In this document: positions 40,409 through 49,217 of the stretch, one piece after another
How positions within the stretch are numbered: the stretch's first letter is position 1
Layout: each line of letters starts with the position of its first letter
From: Mycobacterium sp. E787
GTDB lineage: Bacteria > Actinomycetota > Actinomycetes > Mycobacteriales > Mycobacteriaceae
Assembly (NCBI RefSeq): GCF_001668725.1
Contig: NZ_LZKL01000049.1
Coordinates: 1 to 64,000, forward strand
DNA length: 64,000 nucleotides
Reading direction: 5' to 3'
The notes under the pieces: generated by a model
The model's input: only the letters and a program-made list of their open reading frames with translations
What the model was told of the DNA's origin: nothing
Databases searched by the model: none
Made by a program: the position numbers and the translations under genes

Positions 40409-41215
40409 CTATAACCGCGCGACGACGTCGGCCAGCAGGGCGCCCATCCGGCTCGCCGAGGCGGCGCCGGCGGCCAGCACCTCGGCGTGGCTGAGCGGTT
40501 CGCCGCTGATCCCCGCGGCCAGGTTGGTCACCAGCGACACCCCCAGCACCTCGACGCCGGCCTCCCGGGCCGCGATCGTCTCGTGCACCGTCGACATGCC
40601 GACCAGGTCGGCGCCCAGCGTCTGCAGCATCCGCACCTCCGCGGGGGTTTCGTAATGCGGTCCGGGCAGGCCGGCGTAGACGCCCTCGGTCAGCGCCGGG
40701 TCGGCCTCGCGGGCCAGCTCGCGCAGCCGCGGCGCGTAAGCGTCGGTCAGGTCGACGAAGCGCGGGCCGACCAGCGGCGAGCGCCCGGTGAGGTTCAGGT
40801 GGTCGCTGATCAGCACCGGCTGGCCGGTCGCCATGTCCGGGCGCAGCCCGCCGGCCGCGTTGGTGAGCACGACGACCCGCACCCCCGCCGCGCAGGCCGC
40901 CCGCACCGGGTGCACGACGTGGCACAGGTCGTGCCCCTCGTAGGCATGCACGCGACCGACGAACACCAGCACCCGGTGGTCGCCGATGCGCGTCGACAGC
41001 AGCTCGCCGGTGTGCCCGACCGCGGTCGGTGGCGCGAACCCGGGCAGTTCGGCCTGTGGGAGTGTGGCGGTCGGGGAACCCAGCGCCGCCACCGCCGGCC
41101 GCCATCCCGACCCGAGAACGACGGCGACGTCGTGCTCGTCGACGCCGGTGCGCTCGGCGATGGCCCGCCCGGCCCGCCGCGCGAGGTCGTCGGGGTCGGA
41201 CGCGGGCTCGCTCAC
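40409..41215 (-). CDS. deoD: Purine nucleoside phosphorylase
   Basis: This 268-residue enzyme, equal in length to M. tuberculosis DeoD, splits purine nucleosides with phosphate. It is of the trimeric class, with VVLGSGW near residue 32, [10 protein letters not shown] near 87, [10 protein letters not shown] near 117 and [13 protein letters not shown] near 190. The GTG start at 41215 is chosen on length and similarity; the open frame extends 59 codons further. It is followed after 4 bases by pmmB, so the two are likely cotranscribed. Confidence 0.95.
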   Translation of the reverse strand: MSEPASDPDDLARRAGRAIAERTGVDEHDVAVVLGSGWRPAVAALGSPTATLPQAELPGFAPPTAVGHTGELLSTRIGDHRVLVFVGRVHAYEGHDLCHVVHPVRAACAAGVRVVVLTNAAGGLRPDMATGQPVLISDHLNLTGRSPLVGPRFVDLTDAYAPRLRELAREADPALTEGVYAGLPGPHYETPAEVRMLQTLGADLVGMSTVHETIAAREAGVEVLGVSLVTNLAAGISGEPLSHAEVLAAGAASASRMGALLADVVARL

Positions 41216-41255
41216 ACTGGGCGAGCCTAGCCCGCCGTATGTGAGGATCTGCCGT

Positions 41256-41921
41256 ATGCGTCGTCGTTGGTGGTCCGTACTCCGCGTGGTCGTCACTGTC
41301 GCGGTCTCGGTGGCGGTGATCACGGGCGGCCCGGCTCCGGTGGCAGGAGCCGACGGGTGTCCCGATGTCCAACTCATCTTCGCGCGCGGCACCGCCGAGC
41401 CGCCCGGCCTCGGCGTGGCCGGCGATGCGCTGCTCGCGGCGCTGCAGTCGGCCCTCGGCTCGCGCAGCGTCGACGCGTACGCGGTGAACTATCCGGCCAG
41501 CTATAACTTTCTGACCACCGCGGACGGGGCCAACGACGCGCGCGACCACATCGCGCAGATGGTCGGCCAGTGCCCCGCCACGCGGCTGGTGCTCGGCGGC
41601 TTTTCACAGGGCGCGGCCGCGGTCTCGATGCTGGCGGGGGTGCCGCCGCTGGGCGAGCGCATCGGCAACTTCGGATCGGCTCCGGCGCTGGATCCCGGCC
41701 TGGCGAGCAAGGTCGCGGCGGTCGCGGTTTTCGGCAACCCCGGCAACCGCTTCGACACGCCGCTTTCGACGACGGGTCTGTTCGCCGGCCGCGCCATCGA
41801 CCTCTGCAGTCCCGGTGATCCGGTCTGCGTCGTCGGCGGTCGCGACCGGGACGCGCACCACGACTACGGCGACCCGCCCTACCCCCGACAGGCCGCGGGA
41901 TTCATCGCCGGACTGGTGTAG
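41256..41921 (+). CDS. Secreted cutinase-family esterase
   Basis: A 221-residue preprotein with a signal peptide cut near VAGA-DGCP (about residue 32). The mature alpha/beta hydrolase has nucleophile Ser117 in GGFSQGA, the Asp in CSPGDPVC and the His in HHDYG, plus four Cys in the usual disulfide positions. Mycobacterial cutinase-like proteins are secreted esterases or phospholipases. It diverges from deoD with a 40-base gap. Confidence 0.93.
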   Translation: MRRRWWSVLRVVVTVAVSVAVITGGPAPVAGADGCPDVQLIFARGTAEPPGLGVAGDALLAALQSALGSRSVDAYAVNYPASYNFLTTADGANDARDHIAQMVGQCPATRLVLGGFSQGAAAVSMLAGVPPLGERIGNFGSAPALDPGLASKVAAVAVFGNPGNRFDTPLSTTGLFAGRAIDLCSPGDPVCVVGGRDRDAHHDYGDPPYPRQAAGFIAGLV

Positions 41922-41957
41922 CCCAGACCCCTCAGGTCGCGGTGGGATACTGCGAGG

Positions 41958-43142
41958 ATGCCCGCGACCGCATTGGACAGTGTTGAGGACGTCGTGCGGC
42001 GACGTGGCGCCGACCTCGTCGAGCTTTCCCACGCCATCCACGCCGAGCCCGAGCTGGCCTTCGCCGAGCATCGCAGCTGTGCGAAGGCGCAGGCGCTGGT
42101 CGCCGAGCGGGGCTTCGAGATCACCGCGCGGGCGGGCGGTCTGGACACCGCGTTCCGCGCCGACTTCGGCAGCGGGCCGCTGGTCGTCGGGGTGTGCGCG
42201 GAGTACGACGCGCTGCCGGAGATCGGGCACGCCTGCGGCCACAACATCATCGCCGCGTCGGCGGTGGGCGCCGCGCTGGCGCTGGCCGAGGTGGCCGACG
42301 AGCTCGGCCTGCGGGTGGCGCTGCTGGGCACTCCCGCCGAGGAGGCCGGCGGCGGCAAGGCGCTGCTGCTCGAGGCCGGGACGTTCGACGACGTCGCGGT
42401 GGCGGTGATGGTCCATCCCGGGCCGACCGACATCGCCGCGGCCCGCTCGCTGGCGTTGTCGGAGGTGACGGTGGACTACCGGGGCAAGGAATCGCACGCC
42501 GCCGTCGCGCCGTACCTCGGGCTCAACGCCGCCGACGCGCTGACCGTCGCGCAGGTGGCGGTCGGGCTGTTGCGCCAGCAGCTGGCGCCGGGCCAACTGG
42601 TCCACGGGATCGTCACCAACGGCGGGCAGGCCGTCAACGTCATCCCCGGCCACACGACCCTGCAGTACGCGATGCGGGCGCTCGAATCCGAATCGCTGCG
42701 GCAGCTGGAGGGCAGGATGTACGCGTGCTTCGCCGCGGGCGCGCTGGCCGCCGGCTGCGAGTACGAGATCGACAGCCCCGCGCCCCCGTACGCGGAGCTC
42801 AACCCCGACCCCTGGCTGGCGGACGTGTTCCGGGAAGAGATGCGCCGGCTCGGCCGCGAGCCGGTGGCGGCCGAATTCGAGACCGGGCTGCCGATGGGCA
42901 GCACCGACATGGGCAACGTGACACAGGTGCTGCCCGGTATCCATCCGGTGATCCGCGTCGACGCCGGCGGTGCCACGGTGCACCAACGCGCCTTCGCCGC
43001 GGCGGCCGCCGGCCCCAGCGCCGACCGTGCCGTGGTCGACGGCGCAATCATGTTGGCGCGCACCGTCGTTCAGCTCGCCCAGACCCCCGGTGAACGCGAC
43101 CGGGTGTTGGCCGCGCAGGAGCGGCGAGGGGCGCGGGCATGA
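41958..43142 (+). CDS. amiB1: M20-family amidohydrolase AmiB1
   Basis: A 394-residue metal-dependent amidohydrolase/peptidase, exactly the length of M. tuberculosis AmiB1. Metal-site motifs are GHACGHN near residue 93 and the Glu pair in TPAEEAGGGK near 130, with a dimerisation domain at about 175-290. These enzymes hydrolyse N-acyl amino acids or related amides. The stop overlaps the start of amiA1 (ATGA), and the two are paralogues. Confidence 0.93.
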   Translation: MPATALDSVEDVVRRRGADLVELSHAIHAEPELAFAEHRSCAKAQALVAERGFEITARAGGLDTAFRADFGSGPLVVGVCAEYDALPEIGHACGHNIIAASAVGAALALAEVADELGLRVALLGTPAEEAGGGKALLLEAGTFDDVAVAVMVHPGPTDIAAARSLALSEVTVDYRGKESHAAVAPYLGLNAADALTVAQVAVGLLRQQLAPGQLVHGIVTNGGQAVNVIPGHTTLQYAMRALESESLRQLEGRMYACFAAGALAAGCEYEIDSPAPPYAELNPDPWLADVFREEMRRLGREPVAAEFETGLPMGSTDMGNVTQVLPGIHPVIRVDAGGATVHQRAFAAAAAGPSADRAVVDGAIMLARTVVQLAQTPGERDRVLAAQERRGARA

Positions 43143-44308
43143 GCCTCGTCGACAGCGCCGAGTCGTGGCTGGCCGCTCACCACGACGACCTGGTCTCGTG
43201 GCGCCGGCACATCCACCGCTACCCGGAATTGGGCCGGCAGGAGTATGCGACCACCCAGTTCGTCGCCGAACGGCTGGCCGACGCCGGGCTGAACCCGAAG
43301 GTGCTGCCCGGCGGCACCGGGCTGGTCTGCGACATGGGGCCCGAGCACGAGCCGAGGATCGCGCTGCGGGCCGACATGGACGCGCTGCCGATGGCCGAGC
43401 GGACCGGCGCGCCGTACACCTCGACGATGCCCAACGTCGCCCACGCCTGCGGGCACGACGCGCACACCGCCATCCTGCTGGGCACGGCCCTGGCGCTCGC
43501 GTCCGTGCCGGAGCTGCCGGTCGGGGTGCGGTTGATCTTCCAGGCCGCCGAGGAATTGATGCCGGGTGGGGCGATCGACGCGATCGCGGCCGGGGCGCTG
43601 TCCGGGGTGTCGCGGATCTTCGCCCTGCACTGCGACCCCCGGCTGGAGGTCGGCAAGGTCGCGGTCCGGCAGGGCCCGATCACCTCGGCCGCCGACCAGC
43701 TGGAGATCACCCTGTATTCGCCGGGCGGGCACACCTCGCGGCCGCACCTGACCGGCGACCTGGTCTACGGCCTGGGCACGCTGATCACCGGGCTGCCCGG
43801 GGTGCTGTCGCGCCGCATCGACCCGCGCAACGCGACGGTGCTGGTCTGGGGCGCCGTCAACGCCGGGGTGGCCCCCAACGCGATCCCGCAGACGGGCGTG
43901 TTGGCCGGCACCGTGCGCACCGCGAGCCGCCAGACCTGGGTCGCGCTGCAGGACATCATCCGCGAGACCGTGACGGCGCTGCTGTCGCCACTGGCGATCG
44001 AACACACGCTGCAGTACCGGCGCGGGGTGCCCCCGGTGGTCAACGAGGACATCTCGACGCGCATCCTCACCCACGCCATCGAGGCCGTCGGCCCCGAGGC
44101 GCTGGCCGACACCCGGCAGTCCGGCGGCGGCGAGGACTTCTCCTGGTATCTGGAGGAGATTCCGGGCGCGATGGCCCGGCTGGGCGTGTGGTCGGGCGAG
44201 GGGCCGCAGCTGGACCTGCACCAGCCGACCTTCGACCTCGACGAGCGGGCCCTGGCGATCGGCCTGCGCGTGATGGTCAACATCGTCGAGCAGGCGGCCC
44301 TGTTCTAG
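43139..44308 (+). CDS. amiA1: M20-family amidohydrolase AmiA1
   Basis: A 389-residue paralogue of AmiB1, matching M. tuberculosis AmiA1 in length. Metal-site residues lie in RADMDALPM near 82, HACGHDAHTAILLG near 103, and AAEELMPGG near 138. A late SGGGEDFSW motif near 328 supplies another ligand. The stop TAG lies inside a 17-base sequence that is repeated 1.13 kb downstream around the stop of the next native gene. Confidence 0.93.
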   Translation: MSLVDSAESWLAAHHDDLVSWRRHIHRYPELGRQEYATTQFVAERLADAGLNPKVLPGGTGLVCDMGPEHEPRIALRADMDALPMAERTGAPYTSTMPNVAHACGHDAHTAILLGTALALASVPELPVGVRLIFQAAEELMPGGAIDAIAAGALSGVSRIFALHCDPRLEVGKVAVRQGPITSAADQLEITLYSPGGHTSRPHLTGDLVYGLGTLITGLPGVLSRRIDPRNATVLVWGAVNAGVAPNAIPQTGVLAGTVRTASRQTWVALQDIIRETVTALLSPLAIEHTLQYRRGVPPVVNEDISTRILTHAIEAVGPEALADTRQSGGGEDFSWYLEEIPGAMARLGVWSGEGPQLDLHQPTFDLDERALAIGLRVMVNIVEQAALF

Positions 44309-44313
44309 CCGCT
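44297..44313. repeat. 17-bp direct repeat, left copy
   Basis: GCCCTGTTCTAGCCGCT here contains the amiA1 stop codon. The identical 17 bases occur at 45427-45443, where they contain the stop of the convergent cyclotransferase gene. The two copies bracket the AbiEi/DUF559 cassette and look like a target-site duplication. Confidence 0.85.
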
Positions 44314-44330
44314 TCTGCCGCGCTCCCCTC

Positions 44331-44391
44331 CCCGCGAGCGTGCGTGTTTGTACGGCGACACGCCGTTGCAGTCGGCATTCTGTGCACGCTC
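44331..44391 (+). repeat. 61-bp palindrome-ended repeat, left copy
   Basis: The core 44336-44391 starts with GAGCGTGC and ends with GCACGCTC, an 8-base perfect terminal inverted repeat. It contains the small hairpin GGCG-ACA-CGCC. The same sequence occurs in reverse orientation at 45330-45390, with 50 of 56 core bases identical and five further matching bases at the outer edge. The shape recalls REP-type palindromes. Confidence 0.85.
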
Positions 44392-44438
44392 GGCGCAGTG
44401 AATTGTGGGGAAGCCGCGGTGCCCAGACGATAGCCCGC

Positions 44439-45320
44439 ATGCATGCAGGGCTCAGTCGATTGCTGGACACGCAAGGCGGAGTGGTGACAACCGCGCAGGC
44501 GTTGACGTTCTTGAGCCGCCGCGGGCTGGAAGCGGACCTGAAATGCGGTGTGCTGCAAAAAGTTTGGTATGGCGTCTACGGCCGCGGTGAAATCACCGAC
44601 GCGCTGCGACTGCGCGGGTTGGATTTGGCGACGGGAACGACGATCGCGGTCTGCTTAAGCACCGCCGCGGCGATGTACGGCTTCGACACCGAACGGACCG
44701 CTGATCTGCACGTGCTCAATCCGTCCGGTGGGCAACTGCGGTCGTCCGGCGGCCTCGTCGTGCACCGGCGGGAAGGGGCGCCGTTGGCCATGGTCGGGGG
44801 ACGCCCCGTCACCGCGCCCCCGTGGACGGCGATCGAGGTCGCCCGCAGCCTTCGTCGACCCAGAGCGCTGGCGACACTGGACGCCGCGCTGCGCAGCGGC
44901 ACCTGTAGCAACGAAGACCTTCAGCGGGCCGTTAGGCAGCAATCCGGCCGTCGCGGGATCGTGACCGTGCGCGAATTGCTGGGACTGGCCAGCCCGCTCG
45001 CTGAGTCGCCGATGGAGAGTGAGGCACGGCTGGTCATGATCGACGGCGGCCTGCCCTGGCCTGTGCTGCAGTACGAGGTCCTGGACCTGCATGGACGTCT
45101 CTGGCGACTCGACTTCGCGTGGCCGGTGCGTCGGGTCGCGGCGGAGTACGACGGCATCGACTGGCACAGCGGGCCGGACGCGTTTCTGCGGGACCGCCGC
45201 CGTTCTTCGGCCCTTCAACAGCTGGGGTGGGTGGTAGTGCCCATCATCGCGGAGGACGTGAGATATCGACCTCGCGAACTTGTCCGCCGGCTCGAGACGC
45301 ACTTGCGAAAAGCCGCGTGA
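44439..45320 (+). CDS. AbiEi-antitoxin-like/DUF559 (Vsr-fold) protein
   Basis: The 293-residue protein has an N-terminal winged-helix region like AbiEi antitoxin domains (1-85) and a C-terminal DUF559 domain (from about 190), related to Vsr-type PD-(D/E)xK nucleases. Candidate catalytic residues are Glu195, Asp225, Glu236 and Asp238 in LDFAWP and AAEYDG, followed by His243 and RDRRRSSALQQLGW. No toxin gene is next to it. The start is ATG 44439, without a good ribosome-binding site. Many mycobacteria carry several such genes; their role is unknown. It is the only gene of the repeat-bounded cassette. Confidence 0.8.
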   Translation: MHAGLSRLLDTQGGVVTTAQALTFLSRRGLEADLKCGVLQKVWYGVYGRGEITDALRLRGLDLATGTTIAVCLSTAAAMYGFDTERTADLHVLNPSGGQLRSSGGLVVHRREGAPLAMVGGRPVTAPPWTAIEVARSLRRPRALATLDAALRSGTCSNEDLQRAVRQQSGRRGIVTVRELLGLASPLAESPMESEARLVMIDGGLPWPVLQYEVLDLHGRLWRLDFAWPVRRVAAEYDGIDWHSGPDAFLRDRRRSSALQQLGWVVVPIIAEDVRYRPRELVRRLETHLRKAA

Positions 45321-45329
45321 CGCAGCGAC

Positions 45330-45390
45330 GAGGGTGCGCAGAATGCCGGCTGGTGCGGCGTGTCGCCGTACAAACACGCACGCTCGCGGG
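45330..45390 (-). repeat. 61-bp palindrome-ended repeat, right copy (inverted)
   Basis: Read on the minus strand from 45385, the core starts GAGCGTGCGTG and ends GCACCCTC. The first 30 bases are identical to the left copy; the six differences lie in the rest, one of them in the terminal 8-base arm. It begins 9 bases after the stop of the AbiEi/DUF559 gene. Confidence 0.85.
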
Positions 45391-45426
45391 ATGGGGCTCG
45401 CGCGATGGGGGCTCGCGGGGCCGGCC

Positions 45427-45443
45427 GCCCTGTTCTAGCCGCT
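45427..45443. repeat. 17-bp direct repeat, right copy
   Basis: Identical to 44297-44313. The CTAG inside it supplies the stop of the cyclotransferase gene on the minus strand (TAG at 45435-45437). The base 5' of the shared block differs between copies, which marks the edge of the duplication. Confidence 0.85.
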
Positions 45444-45914
45444 GGTCCCCGGGCCGACGTTGCTGGCCGGCCGGTTGCGCAGGTCGCTCACGTAATCCTC
45501 TGGCGCACCGGCGATCTCGGCGGCGTCGGCCATCACGCCGAGGTAACGCGCCGACGGCAGCCCGCCCTCCCAGGCGTCGAGCACGTACAGCCAAGCCAGC
45601 ACCGGGTCGATCGTGGTGTCCGACGAGATGCGCTCCACCCGGCACCGGATCTTCTTGTGCACCCCGAACTCGGAGCCCTCCCATCGGTCGAGGTTCGCCT
45701 CGTCGGCCGGCGTCATGTCGTAGAGCACGACGAACACCTTCGAACCCGGGTCCTCGACGATGGTCGCCAGGGCCCCTTCCCAGCCGATGTCCTCCCCGCC
45801 GAACGTCAACCGCCACCCGTGCAGCCAGCCCGTCCCGGCCATCGGCGAGTGCGGCGCGCGCTTGAGCATCTGCTCGGGATCCATGTTCGACCCGTACGCG
45901 GCGTAGATCGGCAC
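45435..45914 (-). CDS. Gamma-glutamylcyclotransferase-like protein (Rv3304-like)
   Basis: A 159-residue protein of the GGCT/AIG2 fold, with the defining glycine loop YGSNM at residues 7-11 and a later Asp/Glu-rich region (RWEGSEFGVHKKI). Family members cyclise gamma-glutamyl groups, but many bacterial ones have no proven activity. The length equals M. tuberculosis Rv3304. The start is GTG. Its stop falls in the right-hand direct repeat of the cassette. Confidence 0.88.
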   Translation of the reverse strand: MPIYAAYGSNMDPEQMLKRAPHSPMAGTGWLHGWRLTFGGEDIGWEGALATIVEDPGSKVFVVLYDMTPADEANLDRWEGSEFGVHKKIRCRVERISSDTTIDPVLAWLYVLDAWEGGLPSARYLGVMADAAEIAGAPEDYVSDLRNRPASNVGPGTSG

Positions 45915-46020
45915 GGAAGAAGCTTAAACGTCGGAACCCCGCGAGGTATTCACCCGAACGTTTCGTGGGCCTCACGCCGCAGCGCGGCGCGCATCGTCGG
46001 CGGGCGATAGGTTAGGGCGT

Positions 46021-47436
46021 GTGGTGACCCGCATCGTGATCCTCGGTGGGGGGCCGGCCGGTTACGAAGCCGCTCTGGTCGCCGCCACCTCACATCCAGA
46101 CACAACCCACGTCACCGTGATCGACTCCGAGGGCGTCGGCGGCGCCGCCGTGCTCGACGACTGCGTGCCGTCCAAGACGTTCATCGCCTCCACCGGGCTG
46201 CGCACCGAGCTGCGCCGGGCCCCGCGGCTGGGCTTCGACATCGACATCGAGGACGCCAAGATCTCGCTGCCGCAGATCCACGCCCGGGTGCGCACGCTGG
46301 CCGCCGAGCAGTCGGCCGACATCACCGCGCAGCTGCTCGGCGTGGGCGTGCAGGTGGTCGCGGGCCGCGGCGAGCTGATCGACCCGACGCCCGGGCTGGC
46401 AAAGCACCGCGTCAAGGCGACCGCCGCGGACGGCACGACCACCGAGCACGAGGCCGACGTCGTGCTGATCGCCACCGGCGCCAGCCCGCGGATCCTGCCG
46501 TCGGCGCGGCCCGACGGCGAACGCATCCTGACCTGGCGGCAGCTCTACGACCTGGAGGCGCTGCCCGAGCACCTGATCGTGGTGGGCTCCGGGGTCACCG
46601 GCGCCGAGTTCGTCAGCGCCTACACCGAGCTGGGCGTCCAGGTCACCGTGGCGGCCAGCCGCGACCGGGTGTTGCCCTACGAGGACGCCGACGCCGCGCT
46701 CGTCCTGGAGGAGTCGTTCGCCGAGCGGGGCGTCAAGCTGGTCAAGAACGCCCGCGCCGAGTCGGTCACCCGCACCGATGCCGGGGTGCTGGTCACCATG
46801 ACCGACGGGCGCACCGTCGAGGGCAGCCACGCCCTGATGACCATCGGCTCGGTGCCCAACACCGGCGGGCTTGGGCTGGAACGGGTCGGCATCGAGCTCG
46901 GGCCCGGCGACTACCTGCGCGTCGACCGGGTGTCGCGCACCTCGGTGCCCGGCATCTACGCCGCGGGGGACTGCACGGGGCTGCTGCTGCTGGCGTCCGT
47001 CGCGGCCATGCAGGGCCGGATCGCGATGTACCACGCGCTGGGCGAGGGGGTCAGCCCGATCCGGCTGCGCACGGTGGCGGCGACGGTGTTCACCAGGCCG
47101 GAGATCGCAGCGGTCGGGGTGCCGCAGTCGATGATCGACGACGGCTCTGTGCCGGCGCGCACGATCATGCTGCCGCTGCGCACCAACGCGCGGGCCAAGA
47201 TGTCGGGGCTGCGGCAGGGGTTCGTCAAGATGTTCTGCCGGAGATCCACCGGCGTGGTGATCGGCGGCGTGGTGGTCGCGCCCATCGCCTCCGAGCTGAT
47301 CCTGCCGATCGCGGTCGCGGTGACCAACCGCATCACCGTGAACGAACTGGCTCAGACGCTGGCCGTTTACCCCTCGCTGTCCGGGTCCATCACCGAGGCC
47401 GCGCGCCGGCTGATGGCACACGACGATCTGGATTAG
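46021..47436 (+). CDS. lpdA: NAD(P)H quinone reductase LpdA
   Basis: The 471-residue flavoprotein belongs to the lipoamide-dehydrogenase fold: FAD motif VILGGGPAGYEAA at 7-19, NAD motif VVGSGVTGAEF near 183, and YAAGDCTG near 315. The redox CxxxxC pair is missing. Cys48 remains in DDCVPSK, but the first Cys is Ala43, so it cannot be a disulfide reductase. This is the known state of M. tuberculosis LpdA (Rv3303c), a quinone reductase. The C-terminus is about 22 residues shorter than that protein. It precedes glpD by 56 bases. Confidence 0.94.
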   Translation: MVTRIVILGGGPAGYEAALVAATSHPDTTHVTVIDSEGVGGAAVLDDCVPSKTFIASTGLRTELRRAPRLGFDIDIEDAKISLPQIHARVRTLAAEQSADITAQLLGVGVQVVAGRGELIDPTPGLAKHRVKATAADGTTTEHEADVVLIATGASPRILPSARPDGERILTWRQLYDLEALPEHLIVVGSGVTGAEFVSAYTELGVQVTVAASRDRVLPYEDADAALVLEESFAERGVKLVKNARAESVTRTDAGVLVTMTDGRTVEGSHALMTIGSVPNTGGLGLERVGIELGPGDYLRVDRVSRTSVPGIYAAGDCTGLLLLASVAAMQGRIAMYHALGEGVSPIRLRTVAATVFTRPEIAAVGVPQSMIDDGSVPARTIMLPLRTNARAKMSGLRQGFVKMFCRRSTGVVIGGVVVAPIASELILPIAVAVTNRITVNELAQTLAVYPSLSGSITEAARRLMAHDDLD

Positions 47437-47492
47437 CGCCTAGCCTGGGAACCGCACACCTACCGACGAGTAACCGGACAGGAGAGCCCGCA

Positions 47493-49217
47493 GTGAGCGA
47501 CCCGATCGACGCGCTGGGACCCCAGCAGCGCACCGTGGCCTGGGAGCGGCTGGGCGCCGAGCAGTTCGACGTCGTGGTCATCGGCGGCGGCGTGGTGGGC
47601 TCCGGGTGCGCGCTGGACGCCGCCACCCGCGGGCTCAAGGTGGCCCTGGTCGAGGCGCGCGATTTCGCGTCGGGCACCTCGAGCCGGTCGTCGAAGATGT
47701 TCCACGGCGGGCTGCGCTACCTCGAGCAGCTGGAGTTCGGCCTGGTGCGCGAGGCGCTGCACGAGCGTGAGCTGTCGCTGACGAAGCTGGCGCCGCACCT
47801 GGTCAAGCCCATGCCCTTTTTGTTCCCGCTCACGCACCGGGGGTGGGAACGTCCCTACACCGCCGCCGGCATCTTCCTCTACGACCGCCTCGGCGGCGCG
47901 AAATCCGTTCCCGCGCAGAAGCATTTGACTCGGGCCGGGGCGTTGAGGCTGAGTCCGGGCCTCAAGCGCACCTCGCTGATCGGCGGGATCCGCTACTACG
48001 ACACCGTCGTCGACGACGCCCGCCACACCATGACGGTCGCGCGCACCGCGGCGCACTACGGCGCGGTGGTGCGGTCGTCCAGCCAGGTCGTCGCGTTGCT
48101 GCGGGAGGGGGACCGGGTGACCGGCGTGCGGGTCCGCGACTCCGAGGACGGCTCGATCACCGAGGTCCGCGGGCACGTCGTCGTCAACGCGACCGGGGTG
48201 TGGACCGACGAGATCCAGGCGCTGTCCAAGCAGCGCGGGCGGTTCCAGGTCCGCGCGTCCAAGGGCGTGCACATCGTGGTGCCGCGCGACCGCATCGTCA
48301 GCGACGTCGCGATCATCCTGCGCACCGAGAAGTCGGTGATGTTCGTCATCCCGTGGGGCAACCACTGGATCATCGGCACCACCGACACCGACTGGAACCT
48401 CGACCTCGCCCACCCCGCGGCCACCAAGGCCGACATCGACTACATCCTCGGGACGGTCAACACCGTGCTGGCCAACCCGTTGACGCACGCCGACATCGAC
48501 GGCGTGTACGCCGGGCTACGCCCGCTGCTGGCCGGTGAGAGCGAGGAGACCTCCAAGCTGTCCCGCGAACACGCCGTGGCGGTGCCGGCGCCCGGGCTGG
48601 TCGCGATCGCTGGCGGGAAGTACACCACCTACCGGGTGATGGCCGCCGACGCGATCGACGCCGCCGCGCAGTTCGTTCCCGCGCGGGTGGCGCCGTCGAT
48701 CACCGAGAAGGTAAGCCTGCTCGGCGCCGACGGCTACTTCGCGCTGGTCAACCAGGCCGAACACGTCGGCGCGCTGAAGGGCCTGCACCCGTATCGGGTG
48801 CGCCACCTGCTGGACCGCTACGGGTCGCTGATCGGCGAGGTGCTGCAGCTGGCGGCCGAATCCCCCGACCTGCTCAGCCCGATCAAGGAGGCGCCGGGCT
48901 ATCTGCGGGTGGAGGCCCTCTATGCCGTCACCGCCGAGGGTGCGCTGCATCTCGAGGACGTCCTGGCCCGCCGGATGCGCATTTCCATCGAATACTCGCA
49001 CCGCGGTGTCGACTGCGCCCGCGAGGTGGCCGAGGTGGTGGCGCCGGTGCTGGGCTGGAGCGCAGAGGACATCGACCGCGAGGTCGCCAACTACACCGCG
49101 CGGGTGGAGGCCGAGATCCTGTCGCAGGCCCAGCCCGACGACGTGTCGGCGGACGAGCTGCGGGCCAGCGCCCCCGAGGCGCGCGCCGAGATCCTCGAGC
49201 CGGTGCCGCTCAGTTGA
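47493..49217 (+). CDS. glpD: Glycerol-3-phosphate dehydrogenase (quinone-type)
   Basis: GlpD oxidises glycerol-3-phosphate to DHAP and feeds electrons to quinone. The 574-residue protein has FAD motif VVIGGGVVGSGCALDA near residue 30, the family signature SSRSSKMFHGGLRYLEQ near 67, and GTTDTDW near 295. It corresponds to Rv3302c (glpD2). Following lpdA, a quinone reductase, it fits a respiratory-substrate group. The stop overlaps the RluA-type start (TTGA). In M. tuberculosis phoY1 lies next; here it is absent. Confidence 0.95.
   Translation: MSDPIDALGPQQRTVAWERLGAEQFDVVVIGGGVVGSGCALDAATRGLKVALVEARDFASGTSSRSSKMFHGGLRYLEQLEFGLVREALHERELSLTKLAPHLVKPMPFLFPLTHRGWERPYTAAGIFLYDRLGGAKSVPAQKHLTRAGALRLSPGLKRTSLIGGIRYYDTVVDDARHTMTVARTAAHYGAVVRSSSQVVALLREGDRVTGVRVRDSEDGSITEVRGHVVVNATGVWTDEIQALSKQRGRFQVRASKGVHIVVPRDRIVSDVAIILRTEKSVMFVIPWGNHWIIGTTDTDWNLDLAHPAATKADIDYILGTVNTVLANPLTHADIDGVYAGLRPLLAGESEETSKLSREHAVAVPAPGLVAIAGGKYTTYRVMAADAIDAAAQFVPARVAPSITEKVSLLGADGYFALVNQAEHVGALKGLHPYRVRHLLDRYGSLIGEVLQLAAESPDLLSPIKEAPGYLRVEALYAVTAEGALHLEDVLARRMRISIEYSHRGVDCAREVAEVVAPVLGWSAEDIDREVANYTARVEAEILSQAQPDDVSADELRASAPEARAEILEPVPLS

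Larger units (their letters stand above)
44314..45443. mobile_element. Putative nuclease-gene cassette inserted between amiA1 and cyclotransferase gene
   Basis: This 1,130-base unit holds one gene (AbiEi/DUF559) flanked by 61-base inverted repeats and ends in the second copy of a 17-base direct repeat. Removing it joins amiA1 and the convergent cyclotransferase gene so that they share one CTAG, which is palindromic and gives both stop codons. That is the compact arrangement expected of these neighbours. No transposase or integrase is present. The mobile nature is inferred from repeats and the perfect repair on removal. Confidence 0.6.

Noticed and set aside
41256..41921. Cutinase gene as a horizontally acquired gene
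   Set aside because: Base composition and codon use look like the neighbours, and such esterases are normal mycobacterial genes.
44439..45320. Toxin-antitoxin pair at the AbiEi-like gene
   Set aside because: No AbiEii-type toxin gene is adjacent; the flanks are repeats and then conserved housekeeping genes.
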